Assembly: GCA_016699635.1 (NCBI GenBank)
Contig: CP064983.1
Coordinates: forward strand, 1 to 64,000
Source: Bacteroidota bacterium
GTDB lineage: Bacteria > Bacteroidota > Bacteroidia > AKYH767-A > OLB10
DNA length: 64,000 bases
Reading direction: 5' to 3'
Every line of letters begins with the position of its first letter. Positions within the stretch are counted from its first letter, which is position 1. A program made the position numbers and the translations under genes. A model generated the notes under the pieces. That model was not told the origin of the DNA. It did not search any database and saw nothing but the letters and a program-made list of their open reading frames with translations. Positions 20,940 to 29,882 of the stretch are shown here, one piece after another.

Positions 20940-22153
20940 CGATAGTATTTATATTATTGCTGTGTTAGCGTTTTTAATGGTGATGTTGATTCTTTCAGCA
21001 ATCCCGCTCAGAATAATTCCAAATTTTAATAAGTGCAACCCTTGGATTTTTCATTTAAATAAACTTTTTATTATGGAAGAAAAAAGAAAAAAAGACAGAC
21101 ATCAAGGACTGCCAATGGATACAGAAGTTACACACACTGGGCCTATTGAGTAAAAGTTTCTTGCCTGATAGCACAACAGATATTATTCGCACCTACTCAA
21201 GGCATAAACTCAATCTGCTCAATCAGTCTGCAAATTGTATTAAGCGAATGCAAAAATATCTTCGCCTGATGAATATGCGCTTAGAAGTGGTAGTAAGAGA
21301 TATTGTAGGCGAAACAGGATCAAAAAATTATTTCCGAATTTATCTCAGGAACAAAAGATGGGAAAAAATTAGCCCAAAACAGACATTATAATTGTAAAAA
21401 AACAGAAACCGAAATTGCCAAAGCATTGCAATACAATGGCAGAGAAGATTATTACTTTGCTTTACAACAAGAGTGGCAAACCTACCAGCACATTCAACAA
21501 CAAATCAATCAAACCGATGCCAAAATAGCTTCACTTTTAAAAGATATAATAGACAAAGACGACAACAAAAAACAACACATAGCACCAGCTAAACCTTTTA
21601 AACGCAAGAACAAAAACAGCAATCAAAATCTCAATTTCAACCAAGTGTCTTACCAATATTTTGAAGGGGTGGATTTAATGGCGATAGAGGGTGTAAATGA
21701 ATCTACTGTAATGACTTTGATAAGTGAAGTTGGATTAGAAGGCATTAAAAAATTTGAAACAGCAAAACAGTTTACCTCCTGGCTTCGACTTGCACCAAAC
21801 AATAAAATAAGCGGTGGCAAAGTTTTATCGCATCATTTACCCAAAGGAAGCAGCAGGCTCAAATTAGCTTTGCGCAATGCCGCCAATGCCATTGGAAATC
21901 TCAAAGAAGGGCATCTTGCAGATTTTTTAAGAGAATAAATTACAATAAAGGAAGAGCTACTGCCGTTAGTGCTTTAGCCAGAAAGTTAGCTGTAATTATC
22001 TGGAATATGATTATTAAAGGCACTTCATACCTCCCGCCAGAACAATACCTCTGTCTTGACGAAAAAAGAAAACTTGGTCTAGTAAAAAGAATAAGAAAAC
22101 AAATTGCTAAATTTGACCTGACTAATTCAGATTTAGGATTTGTATCTAATTGA
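20940..22153 (+). mobile_element. IS110-family transposase remnant (5' truncated, frameshifted)
   Basis: Recognisable transposase sequence begins near 21085 with KTDIKDCQWIQKLHTLGL, the later part of the DEDD catalytic domain of IS110 elements. It continues, with frame changes near 21160, 21320 and 21940, through GVNESTVMTLISEVG and SWLRLAPNNKISGGK (the Transposase_20-type C-terminal domain), then ARKLAVIIWNM, ending at TGA 22151-22153. The first ~90 residues, carrying the first catalytic Asp and Glu, are missing, so it is dead. It lies about 130-280 bases to the right of attC-like site 9. Some IS110-family elements (the IS1111-attC group) are known to target attC sites. The non-coding 20808-20940 may contain remains of the element's end and its guide RNA region. 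That is inference. Confidence 0.75.
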
Positions 22154-22206
22154 TTTGTAGTGTGGAAATTTGACGTTAGTCAGAAGCATAAAGACAAACG
22201 ACACAG

Positions 22207-25200
22207 ATGAAAAGACCATTTAACATATTCCCGAGTATAGGATATAGAAATAGCCAATTTCAAATTGTTTCATCGGTTGACAATTTGAAAATTGACATTT
22301 ACGACCAAGACAAAGTAGTTAAGTATTTTGAAGCTAATTCTAAAAATCCCACTTTACTGACAAGTCTTCGTACAACAGGCAAATTGATTGCAAAATGCAA
22401 TTTTAACAATATCGTTTTTCAGCAAGAATTGAAATAAAAGAAGCCTTTAGGCTTGGTTCAAGTGAATTTAAAAAGGCTTTTGTTTTTGACGACACAGAAT
22501 ATTCCTTCTTTCTGATGAAGGACAGATTATTGCTTTATGATGAGAAAAAGAAAATATTACTGACTGAGAACCATTATAGTCCAACAGAAATTTATAAAAT
22601 CAACGGAACGAATTTTCTATTTGTAACCAGAGTAGGAAACTCTGCAAGCGGGATTATTAACCTTGGAGTTTACAACACGGAAAATTTCTCAATGGTCGGA
22701 GAATTATTAAATGATTATCGTGAAATTAAGATACTAGCCGACAACAACAAAGCTTGGCTTTATAACATAAAATCCAAAACAATTCATTGTTACGAATTAG
22801 CACACCAAACCAATAAATACTTAACCGAGTTAAAATCATTTGAAAATTTTAATGATTACTTTTTAGATGATGCCAACCTAAATATTTATATCAATCATAA
22901 TGAAGTATTGAAAATTTCAAGCTTGAACAATCTTCATAAGTACTTCGAAATACCAAAAAATGAAAATAACGCAATAGACAAATTAGGTAATGTATTCACA
23001 CTTGAAAACAAGACCCTTAAATGTACAAGTTTACATACAACTTACTCTGAAACGGTCAATCCTGATTTTGAAGTTAATTTGGAAACCGATAATTTCATTC
23101 ATATAGGCAAGCATCTAAAGAGTGAAGGCGAATTAACCGACCTAATTAGAAAAGCAGAAGAAATTAGAGAAGAAGTGATTTCTTCACTTCCAGATGCTAA
23201 AACATATCATTATCACGCACTTTCTGAATCCCAAAAAATATCAGAAATATATACAACCCACAAAATTTATCCGACTAAAAATGGCGTTTTTATTATTCAA
23301 AAGAGAATAAAAAGAGATTTTAATGGAGTCACTCTAAGAAAGTGCCAAGCCACCTGGACTGCTACACCATACAAAATAGAAAATACGGAAATAACCCTTC
23401 TGCTTTTCAATTCGGAGAAAGTAGATATTTTAATCGACAAAGCTCCTAACCTGACAGTTTACGAATATCTAAAAGATATGCTTGTCGTAAGTCATCAAAG
23501 CACTAAATTCTATTTTCAGGAAGGAATAAAGTTACGCTCAACAATGAAGATTCGATAGAACTCTTCACCACAAACGAAATAGCCTACTTTTTAATTAAAT
23601 CCAAAGAAAGGTATTCACTTTACCGTTCGACCAATCCAAATAATTCCATTTTAGAGCAAATAGAAATTCTAAATCCTGACCTATTCAAAAAACATCAAAT
23701 CATATGGTATCGTGGTAAAGAAAAAAATATATCCAACACAAAATATTTGAATGCCTTCGATTTGAAAAATTGCACAAGAATACTTATCGATGAGCAAAAG
23801 GTGCAACACTCACTTTTTAAAGACGCTTTGGACTTTAAGTTTTTTGAGAAGTATGCTTTATCGTCTAATCAAATAGTTTTTAACCCAGCAACTCTTGAAA
23901 TAAAAGATGCATTTATTGGCAACATTGAATCTCATTCTAAGCAACTGAACAAAATTGTATCGCATCGAACTAACAAAATCTACCTTTCCAAGTTTAATCC
24001 TCAAATTGCAAAGTATGAGGTATGCGAAATATCAATTGATGATAACAAATACAGGGAATCATATCTTTCCCCAAACGGTCAATTTTTGGTTCTTCAAGAT
24101 GAAAGCAATAAATATTCCTTTTATGATATCGAAAAAGGTGAAACTATAAACTTCATTTCCGGCAACTTTTTAGCGTTTAGAAATGACGGTAGTCTTATAG
24201 TAGAGCAAGATGGTACAAAAGCAGTAAAAATAATTGACCCAAAAACATTTCAAGACATTACGCCCGCTAACTATCATCATTATAGATTTATGAGTCCAGA
24301 TGGAAAACTTTATGCACAAGTGTCATCCAAAGTAAGGTATTTCCATAAACTAAATGGTAAAGAAATAAAGGCAGTTGAAGTTGCTAGAATTAGACAAGAC
24401 TTAGACGAGCCGAGTATTTTCCTTAAAGAAGATGAAAGAGAAAAAGCAAAGATTAAGGTGTCGGAGAATAGAAAAGATTTTTACGATTCATTTAAAAATC
24501 AATTTGAAGAAATAGGGATTGAAGATTACAACAAAATCACATCACAATCAGTGGTTAAAGTAGATAAATTCACTGAAATTGGCATAACAGGCACAAATAT
24601 TATTACAGAAGTTCACTTTCCAGACGATTTAGCTTTCTACAATTATTCAGCTTTCAGTTACGACAACAACTATTTTGGATATGTTGGCAAGCCATCGTCA
24701 AATGGACTAATCCATTTATTTAAAATTGATTTTGACGAAGTAAATTCAAAACTTTTGGTGTCTGACACATATTTGAGCAGATATCCACGTTACGCATCTT
24801 GGGTCTGTGGATTTTCCAAAACAGGTTATTTCGCAACTTATGATAGCACACCAAACACATACATCCTTTTTGTTGATGATAGCCTTTTTGACAGCAAAAC
24901 AACAGAAGTTGAGTTGAGACAAAATATTTATAAATCAAAAACAAACATTTATCACACTTACAATAAGTGGAATGAAATAAAGGGAAAAAATTTTCTTTGT
25001 TTCAGTCCGACAGGTGATTATTTAGCATTATCTGAACAAGGTTATGAACCTTTGACTTTAGGGGGGTATGGACATCAAGAATCTAATGTTGTTCATATTG
25101 CTAAAACAGAATCAGGTGCTATCATAGATTCATTTACAGGACATGGCGATAAGATAAAGGATGACACTCGCAAAAAAGTAACGTTTGTAGCATTTTCCGA

Positions 25201-25342
25201 TGACGAAAGTAGAATTATGACACTTAGCTCTGACGGTGTAGTAATTATAAGGGACATCAACATAAGTGATTATGAACAGAATGACAGAATGCCAGCTGCC
25301 AACAAGCGTTTGGCGGCAATGGCGGGTGACGTGGTTAATTGA
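22207..25342 (+). CDS. Large beta-propeller/WD40-like protein of unknown role (two frameshifts)
   Basis: About 1,045 residues from ATG 22207 when frames 22207-22437, 22440-23558 and 23555-25342 are joined at single-base shifts near 22435 and 23550. The sequence is rich in short beta-strand repeats ending in aromatic or aspartate residues. Two C-terminal stretches look like WD40/propeller blades: FLCFSPTGDYLALSEQG near residue 930 and VAFSDDESRIMTLSSDG near residue 1000. No signal peptide or enzyme motif is seen. Its C-terminus runs 40 bases into site 10. It is the sole recognisable cargo of a cassette whose left boundary seems lost with the IS110 insertion. Large propeller proteins in defence islands often sense or scaffold. 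That is speculative here. Confidence 0.55.
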
Positions 25343-25431
25343 ACATTCTACCTCGCATCAGCTTTTGTGGTGTATTGACAGTTTTGTGCTCCGAAATCCG
25401 CCACTGCGCCAAGCGCCAAACCGTTATAGCC
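25294..25431 (+). repeat. attC-like site 10 (last site of the array)
   Basis: The left end is AGCTGCCAAC and the right end is GTTATAGCC. The arms are TTTGGCG...ATGGCGG and CCGCCACTGCGCCAAGCGCC. The left end would require a cassette start GTTGGCAGCT, which is absent. This is the only mismatched junction and it coincides with the IS110 remnant. Confidence 0.72.
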
Positions 25432-25715
25432 AATGGTAGGACGACCGTTCTAACCAAGACAGCCGACCTGAATTTAGCCTTCAAAACATTAGCAAACCAT
25501 AATTTAAGCCGACACTCATTGCCGACCCTTCTGTATTTTTTATTTTACTCACAAATTATTTATTTTTTAAAGGTGTTCGTGAATGCGAATAGCATTTCCC
25601 CACCGCACATTTTTTTTAATTCAATTTTATTGCCTCCGCATCAAGTGGCACATTTGGTTTTGCCCCGAAACACGAAGCCAACGCTTCGCAAAACCAAAAG
25701 AGCCACTTTTTTTCC
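25423..25715 (+). repeat. Dispersed cassette-start repeat with long hairpin (copy 2)
   Basis: It begins GTTATAGCCAATGGTAGGACGAC, nearly identical to 3829. It shares the AAGCCGACACTCATTGCCGA segment (25506 on), the TTTAATTCAATTTTATTGCC segment, and the hairpin TGGC...TTTGGTTTTGC / GCAAAACCAAA...GCCA at 25645-25706. It carries an extra insert of about 50 bases near 25547-25600. No gene is seen in 25343-25827. Confidence 0.6.
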
Positions 25716-25764
25716 TACGCACAGAAAGAAGAAACAACAAATCAAAACTTTTTTTGAAATTTAT

Positions 25765-25794
25765 TTGTCGATTAAAAAAGAATGTTTACTTTTG
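25765..25794 (+). promoter_or_regulatory. Bacteroidetal promoter of the TetR/efflux operon
   Basis: TTG at 25765-25767, exactly 19 bases, TACTTTTG at 25787-25794. This is a textbook TTG-N19-TAnnTTTG promoter, 34 bases upstream of the TetR ATG. Confidence 0.72.
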
Positions 25795-25809
25795 TGAGTG
25801 AATACTAAC
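25794..25809 (+). promoter_or_regulatory. Candidate TetR operator 1
   Basis: GTGAGTGAATACTAAC, a near-palindrome (outer arms GTnAGT/ACTAAC), directly abuts the -7 element and overlaps the expected transcription start. Its 10-base core AGTGAATACT recurs at 27028-27037. Confidence 0.45.
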
Positions 25810-25827
25810 TAACATTAAAAAGAAAGT

Positions 25828-26415
25828 ATGCAACAATTTACAGACAGACAAATAGAAATAATGGAAGCGGCTACCAACCGTATTTCAAAATATGGTATTC
25901 AGAATTTGACAATCAAAACTTTGGCGGAAGATATAGGTTTATCAGAACCAGCATTGTACCGACATTTTAAAAGTAAAAATGAAATACTATTGAGCCTATT
26001 AGAGTATTTTAAAACAGAAATGAAAACTCGTATTCAGTCTATTTCTTTTAAACCTACTGACACTACAGCTGACGAATTAAGAGCAATTTTTAATTCTCAA
26101 TTACAAACTTTTACAAACAAACCTGCAATTGTGAGTGTCATCTTTGCAGAAAGCATTTTCCATTTTGATGAAAGTTTGAGCAATAAAGTAGCTGAAATTA
26201 TGGATATGATGCAGGATTATGTGAAGACAAACATTACAAAAGGGCAGGAAAAAGGACAATACAATAAACTAATTGGAAGTTCTACACTTACAACCATCGT
26301 AATAGGCGGAATGAGAATGACAGTATTAAAATGGAAGCTATCAGGACATAAATCAAACCTTGTTAAAGACGGACAAACTGTCTTAGACGGGATTTTAAAA
26401 ATGATTGAAAAATAG
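25828..26415 (+). CDS. TetR/AcrR-family repressor of the efflux operon
   Basis: 195 residues. The N-terminal helix-turn-helix is typical: NLTIKTLAEDIGLSEPALYRHFKSKNEIL (residues 27-55, in two pieces: TIKTLAEDIGLSEPALYRHF then KSKNEIL). The C-terminal ligand and dimerisation domain is all helical. It is first in a same-strand run: cytochrome b starts 4 bases after its stop, then TolC-like, fusion protein and RND pump. Autoregulation through the palindrome at 25794-25809 is likely. A ligand such as a drug, dye or bile-like compound cannot be predicted. Confidence 0.85.
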   Translation: MQQFTDRQIEIMEAATNRISKYGIQNLTIKTLAEDIGLSEPALYRHFKSKNEILLSLLEYFKTEMKTRIQSISFKPTDTTADELRAIFNSQLQTFTNKPAIVSVIFAESIFHFDESLSNKVAEIMDMMQDYVKTNITKGQEKGQYNKLIGSSTLTTIVIGGMRMTVLKWKLSGHKSNLVKDGQTVLDGILKMIEK

Positions 26416-26419
26416 ATAT

Positions 26420-26980
26420 ATGAACACACAAAAGAAATTTACCCCATTTCACAGACTATTGCACTGGATAATGGCAATTGCGATGCCCATTTTATTCATT
26501 ACAGGTTTCTTGAGAATGTATTGGATGAATAAAAATAACATCGTTGCTGTTATTGAAAGCAAAACATCGGAAATTCCAAAAGAACAAATGACAGACATTG
26601 CCAAGGCAATTAGAGAACCTATGTGGCAATGGCACGAACTTTTTGCTCACGTAATGATTTTTGCTTTTTTAGCTCGAATTATTTATATGCTTGTAAAAGG
26701 CATTCGTTTCCCCAACCCTTTCAAGAGTAAACAACCACTGAAAGAACGCTTACAGGGTTTTACTTATATTTATTTATATCTTTTTGTTTTCATTTCAGCA
26801 TTTACTGGTATTTGCATAGAAAAAGATTTGCTTTCTACTTATCACGAGCAAATTGAAGCCGTCCATAAATGGGGAATTTATTGGTTTCCTATTTTCATTT
26901 TACTGCATTTAGTAGGAATTGTATTAGCTGAATTGTCAAACAAAAAAGGCATTACTTCTAAAATGATTGGAGGAGATTAA
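26420..26980 (+). CDS. Cytochrome b/b6 (b561-like) membrane protein
   Basis: About 187 residues from ATG 26420; a start at 26405 would overlap the TetR gene. There are four membrane segments, near residues 12-32, 72-92, 112-132 and 150-172. Candidate haem-ligand histidines are in FHRLLHW, WQWHELFAH, EAVHKWG and LLHLVG, as in bacterial di-haem cytochrome b561/Ni-hydrogenase b-type subunits. It would move electrons across the inner membrane. Its place between tetR and the efflux genes is unusual for an RND operon and may reflect a redox-linked substrate. Confidence 0.75.
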   Translation: MNTQKKFTPFHRLLHWIMAIAMPILFITGFLRMYWMNKNNIVAVIESKTSEIPKEQMTDIAKAIREPMWQWHELFAHVMIFAFLARIIYMLVKGIRFPNPFKSKQPLKERLQGFTYIYLYLFVFISAFTGICIEKDLLSTYHEQIEAVHKWGIYWFPIFILLHLVGIVLAELSNKKGITSKMIGGD

Positions 26981-27022
26981 ACCAAATTAAATATAAACAA
27001 GAATAAAAAAATTTACCTTAAT

Positions 27023-28348
27023 ATGTTAGTGAATACTCGCAAACTTATTTTCTTTTCGATAGTGATTATCGGATGGAATACGGTTCGAGCTCAAGAAGTT
27101 TGGACACTGAAACAATGTATTGATACAGCAAAAGTGCATAACAAAACATTGCAAATTAATCGCAACAACATTTCCATTAGTGAGCAGAGAATAAAAGAAG
27201 CACAAGCTAACCTTATTCCAAAAATCACGGCAAATACCGATTATAAATATTTTACGGAATTGCCTACGCAATTAATGCCGATGAATGCACTCAATCCGCA
27301 AGCACCCGAAGGACAGTTTAGAGATTTACAGTTTGGCGTTCCGCATAATATCAACGCAAATATTCAATTGGCAATGCCACTTTATAATCCACAGGTTTAC
27401 GGAGCAATTCAAAATACAAAAATTGCAAATGAACTCACTCAATTGCAATATCAAAAATCGGAAGAACAGGTTTTGTATGATATTACAACTTTGTATTACA
27501 ATGCTCAAATATTGAAGCACCAATTGGAGTTTTTAGAAACTAATTTAGAGAACACAAACAAACTATTAAAAAATATACAATTGCTAAAAGAACAACTTTT
27601 GGCAAAGGGTACAGATGTAAATAAAGTGCAATTACAAGCCGAACAATTAGCTACTCAAAAAGAAAATGTGAATAACAAATACATTTCTATTCTGAATGCT
27701 CTGAAACTCAAGATGGGCATTGCTTTAGAAACCAACATTAGCGTTGAAAGCGCTATTTCTTTTCAAACAACATTGGAATACACTTCAAAGACAACATTGG
27801 ATATTCAACTCATTCAAACGCAAAATAGATTTTTAAATGCTGAATTAAGTACGCTGAATAAATCTCGCTTTTTGCCTTCCTTAAACTTGATTGCTTCCTA
27901 CGGAACAACTGGTTTCGGTTATGATAAAACACCTAACGATTTCTTGAAATTCTACCCTATCAGCTTTGCAGGAGTACAGCTTTCTTATCCTCTTTTCAAT
28001 GGAGCGGTTACGCTACGAAAAATCAACCAAAAGAAATTAGAAATCAACAATAATGAATTGCAAGTTCAACTGATGAACGATAAAAATAAAATGGAAATTG
28101 AAAATAGCACAAGACAAAAGAATGTAGCTCAACAAACGGTCTTGAACACCGAAAAGCAAATCGCTTTAGCTCAAACCATTTATGATCAAACTATCATTCA
28201 GCAAAAACAAGGAACAGCAAGCCTAACCGATGTTTTATTAGCAGACAACGCATTGCGTGAAGCACAGCAAAATTATTTATCAGCAATAATAGATTATTTG
28301 AAAGCTGATTTAGAACTTAAAAAAGTAACGGGGTCAATTGGCAATTAA
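27023..28348 (+). CDS. TolC-family outer-membrane efflux protein
   Basis: 441 residues. The signal peptide spans roughly residues 1-24, ending VRAQ. It is followed by EVWTLKQCIDTAKVHNKTL, a typical outer membrane efflux protein start, and two long helical repeats. The C-terminal repeat contains QKQGTASLTDVLLADNAL, the usual QYQxGxxSxxDVLxAQ-type signature. It forms the trimeric outer-membrane channel for the RND pump. A candidate operator overlaps its start codon. Confidence 0.85.
   Translation: MLVNTRKLIFFSIVIIGWNTVRAQEVWTLKQCIDTAKVHNKTLQINRNNISISEQRIKEAQANLIPKITANTDYKYFTELPTQLMPMNALNPQAPEGQFRDLQFGVPHNINANIQLAMPLYNPQVYGAIQNTKIANELTQLQYQKSEEQVLYDITTLYYNAQILKHQLEFLETNLENTNKLLKNIQLLKEQLLAKGTDVNKVQLQAEQLATQKENVNNKYISILNALKLKMGIALETNISVESAISFQTTLEYTSKTTLDIQLIQTQNRFLNAELSTLNKSRFLPSLNLIASYGTTGFGYDKTPNDFLKFYPISFAGVQLSYPLFNGAVTLRKINQKKLEINNNELQVQLMNDKNKMEIENSTRQKNVAQQTVLNTEKQIALAQTIYDQTIIQQKQGTASLTDVLLADNALREAQQNYLSAIIDYLKADLELKKVTGSIGN
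27025..27040 (+). promoter_or_regulatory. Candidate TetR operator 2, over the tolC-like start
   Basis: GTTAGTGAATACTCGC shares the 10-base core with the palindrome at 25797-25806. The left half here (GTTAGT) completes the symmetric half ACTAAC of operator 1. It covers codons 1-6 of the TolC-like gene. Confidence 0.35.
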
Positions 28349-28399
28349 GAATTAAAAATTAAGAATTAAAAATTAAGAATTAAAAATTAAGAATTAAAA
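28344..28399 (+). repeat. Tandem AT-rich 14-mer (four copies)
   Basis: ATTAAGAATTAAAA is repeated four times exactly in the 63-bp gap between the TolC-like and fusion protein genes. Similar words recur at 29465-29490 and 32950-33012. Such AT-rich intergenic repeats are frequent in Bacteroidota and may vary in number. Confidence 0.85.
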
Positions 28400-28411
28400 A
28401 TCAAGGATATA

Positions 28412-29491
28412 ATGAAAAAGATAATTTGGATAATAGCTGGAGTTGCTGTAGTTGGTATGATGATGTTCAAACTTTTAAGCAACAAAAAAACCACCGAAAA
28501 CAGAGTATATCAATACGATAAGGAAAAGCCAATTTCGGTAAGTATTGATACCATTCGACTACAAAACATTGTTGATGCAGGCAACTACACAGGGACTTTT
28601 GAACCAAATAAGGAAACAAAAATCAGTGCGGATATTCAGGGAAAAATCAACGCGGTATTGGTAGATGTTGGCGATATAGTTCAAAAAGGGCAAACGCTTA
28701 TCCAATTGGATAACTCATTGTTAAAATTGCAATTACAAACTGTAGAAGTGCAAATTGAAGGATTGGAAGATGATGTAAAAAGATATACAATTTTAACTGA
28801 AGCTGACGCAGTACAAGGCGTGCAATTGGAAAAATCAAAATTAGGTTTGAAATCTGCAAAAATTCAACGAGCAACGTTGTTAGAGCAAATTAGCAAAACA
28901 AGTATTAAAGCACCTTTCAACGGCATTGTAACGGCTAAACTCAACGAAGAAGGCGGTTTTGCTGCACCGGGGATTCCTTTGCTACAAATTACAGACATCA
29001 ATACCTTGCGTTTTACGGTAAATGTTCCTGAAAAAGATTTGGTACAGTTCCAAACTAACAAAACTTACAACATTACTTCGGATGTTTATCCTGAAATTCC
29101 GCTTTTTGGAAAAATAATAATGACAGGAAGTAAAGCGAATATGGGCAATAGTTTTCCGGTTCAATTTCAAGTTGAAAATACCAAACAATTATCTATAAAA
29201 TCAGGAATGTTTGGAAAAGTAAACCTTTCTTCTACTTCGCAAGAACAAGGCATACTCATTCCGTCATCTGCCATTATTGAAGTAGATGGAGTGGCAAAAG
29301 TTTATATCGTAAAAAATGGAAAAGCGGTTTTACAAACTATAACAACCTCTAAGAATATCGGAAACAAAACGCTTATTTCAAGTGGTTTAAAAGAGAACGA
29401 CATCATTGTTACGAATGGGTTTATTAATCTGTTTGAAAATGCGAATGTTTTAATTAAAATTAAAAATTACGAATTACGAATTACGAATTAA
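28412..29491 (+). CDS. RND efflux membrane fusion protein (HlyD/AcrA family)
   Basis: 359 residues. The N-terminal membrane anchor is residues 1-20. A lipoyl-like half ADIQGKINAVLVDVGDIV near residue 72 precedes an alpha-helical hairpin. The second half lipoyl is IKAPFNGIVTAKLNEEGG near residue 168. A beta-barrel domain and a membrane-proximal domain follow. It bridges the inner-membrane RND pump to the TolC channel. The last residues (KNYELRITN) are encoded by an AT-rich repeat that has run into the gene, so the original C-terminus may have been altered. Confidence 0.85.
   Translation: MKKIIWIIAGVAVVGMMMFKLLSNKKTTENRVYQYDKEKPISVSIDTIRLQNIVDAGNYTGTFEPNKETKISADIQGKINAVLVDVGDIVQKGQTLIQLDNSLLKLQLQTVEVQIEGLEDDVKRYTILTEADAVQGVQLEKSKLGLKSAKIQRATLLEQISKTSIKAPFNGIVTAKLNEEGGFAAPGIPLLQITDINTLRFTVNVPEKDLVQFQTNKTYNITSDVYPEIPLFGKIIMTGSKANMGNSFPVQFQVENTKQLSIKSGMFGKVNLSSTSQEQGILIPSSAIIEVDGVAKVYIVKNGKAVLQTITTSKNIGNKTLISSGLKENDIIVTNGFINLFENANVLIKIKNYELRITN
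29465..29490 (+). repeat. AATTACG repeat, left arm of an inverted pair
   Basis: AATTACG occurs three times, then AATTA. It is matched in inverted orientation by CGTAATT units at 29848-29875. The two arms bracket the four-helix-bundle gene. Confidence 0.7.
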
Positions 29492-29502
29492 AAATCAAGA
29501 AT

Positions 29503-29859
29503 ATGAAAGAGAATATTGTACAACAAAAGAGTTTTGCTTTTGCAATTCGTATTGTTGAATTGTATAAATACTTGCAATCAGAAAAGAAAGAATTTGTCTT
29601 GTCAAAACAAGTTCTACGCTCGGGTACGAGCATAGGAGCAAACATTGAAGAATCTATTGGAGGAGCTTCTGAAAAGGATTTCTTACATAAGTTAACCATC
29701 TCTTACAAAGAAGCAAGAGAAACAATTTACTGGTTGAAATTGCTACATGCTACTCAATATATTTCCGAAAAGGAATTCAACTCGCTTCACAATGATGCAG
29801 AAGAAATATGTAAAATATTAGCGAAAATTCAAATCACTTTGAAATCTCGTAATTCGTAA
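29503..29859 (+). CDS. Four-helix-bundle protein (23S rRNA intervening-sequence protein family)
   Basis: 118 residues matching the small four-helix-bundle family first named from proteins encoded in 23S rRNA intervening sequences. Signature parts are a SFAFAIRIVELYKYL start, SGTSIGANIEESIGGASEKDF in the middle (residues 46-66, quoted in part: GTSIGANIEES), and ETIYWLKLL. The function is unknown. It interrupts the usual fusion protein-RND pump order of the operon. It is flanked by inverted AATTACG/CGTAATT repeats, and its own stop lies inside the right-hand arm. This looks like a small inserted unit. Confidence 0.85.
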   Translation: MKENIVQQKSFAFAIRIVELYKYLQSEKKEFVLSKQVLRSGTSIGANIEESIGGASEKDFLHKLTISYKEARETIYWLKLLHATQYISEKEFNSLHNDAEEICKILAKIQITLKSRNS

Positions 29860-29875
29860 TTATTAATTCGTAATT
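29848..29875 (+). repeat. CGTAATT repeat, right arm of an inverted pair
   Basis: CGTAATT occurs twice, then ATTAATTCGTAATT. It is the inverse of 29465-29490, overlaps the end of the four-helix-bundle gene and stops 7 bases before the RND ATG. Confidence 0.7.
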
Positions 29876-29882
29876 GAACAAA

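Larger units (their letters stand above)
3491..25431 (+). mobile_element. Integron-like gene cassette array (10 attC-like sites, no integrase in window)
   Basis: Ten imperfect-palindrome sites of about 130-200 bp punctuate this stretch. Each begins ...AAC and ends GTT.... The bases after GTT of one site are reverse-complementary to those before AAC of the next: GTTATAGCCA/TGGCTATAAC, GTTGGACAA/TTGTCCAAC, GTTATCGGC/GCCGATAAC, GTTACAAGC/GCTTGTAAC, GTTAGCTGTG/CACAGCTAAC, GTTAGCGGC/GCCGCTAAC, and GTTATACGC/GCATATAAC with one mismatch. In integrons a cassette carries R' at its 5' end and the matching R'' at its 3' end, which predicts exactly this. Nearly all genes read left to right and end just before or inside a site. 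Right ends often depart from the classical GTTRRRY. No integrase or attI is seen, so this is either the distal part of an integron or an integrase-less attC cluster. Cargo is mainly restriction, helicase and viperin genes. Confidence 0.78.

Noticed and set aside
20940..22153. Functional IS110 element
   Set aside because: The N-terminal catalytic residues are missing and the remainder is frameshifted.
1..25431. Integron integrase or attI within the window
   Set aside because: No tyrosine recombinase pattern was seen on either strand. The polarity would place it to the left of base 1.
28344..28399. Tandem 14-mers as a CRISPR array
   Set aside because: There are no spacers; the units are directly adjoining AT-rich repeats.
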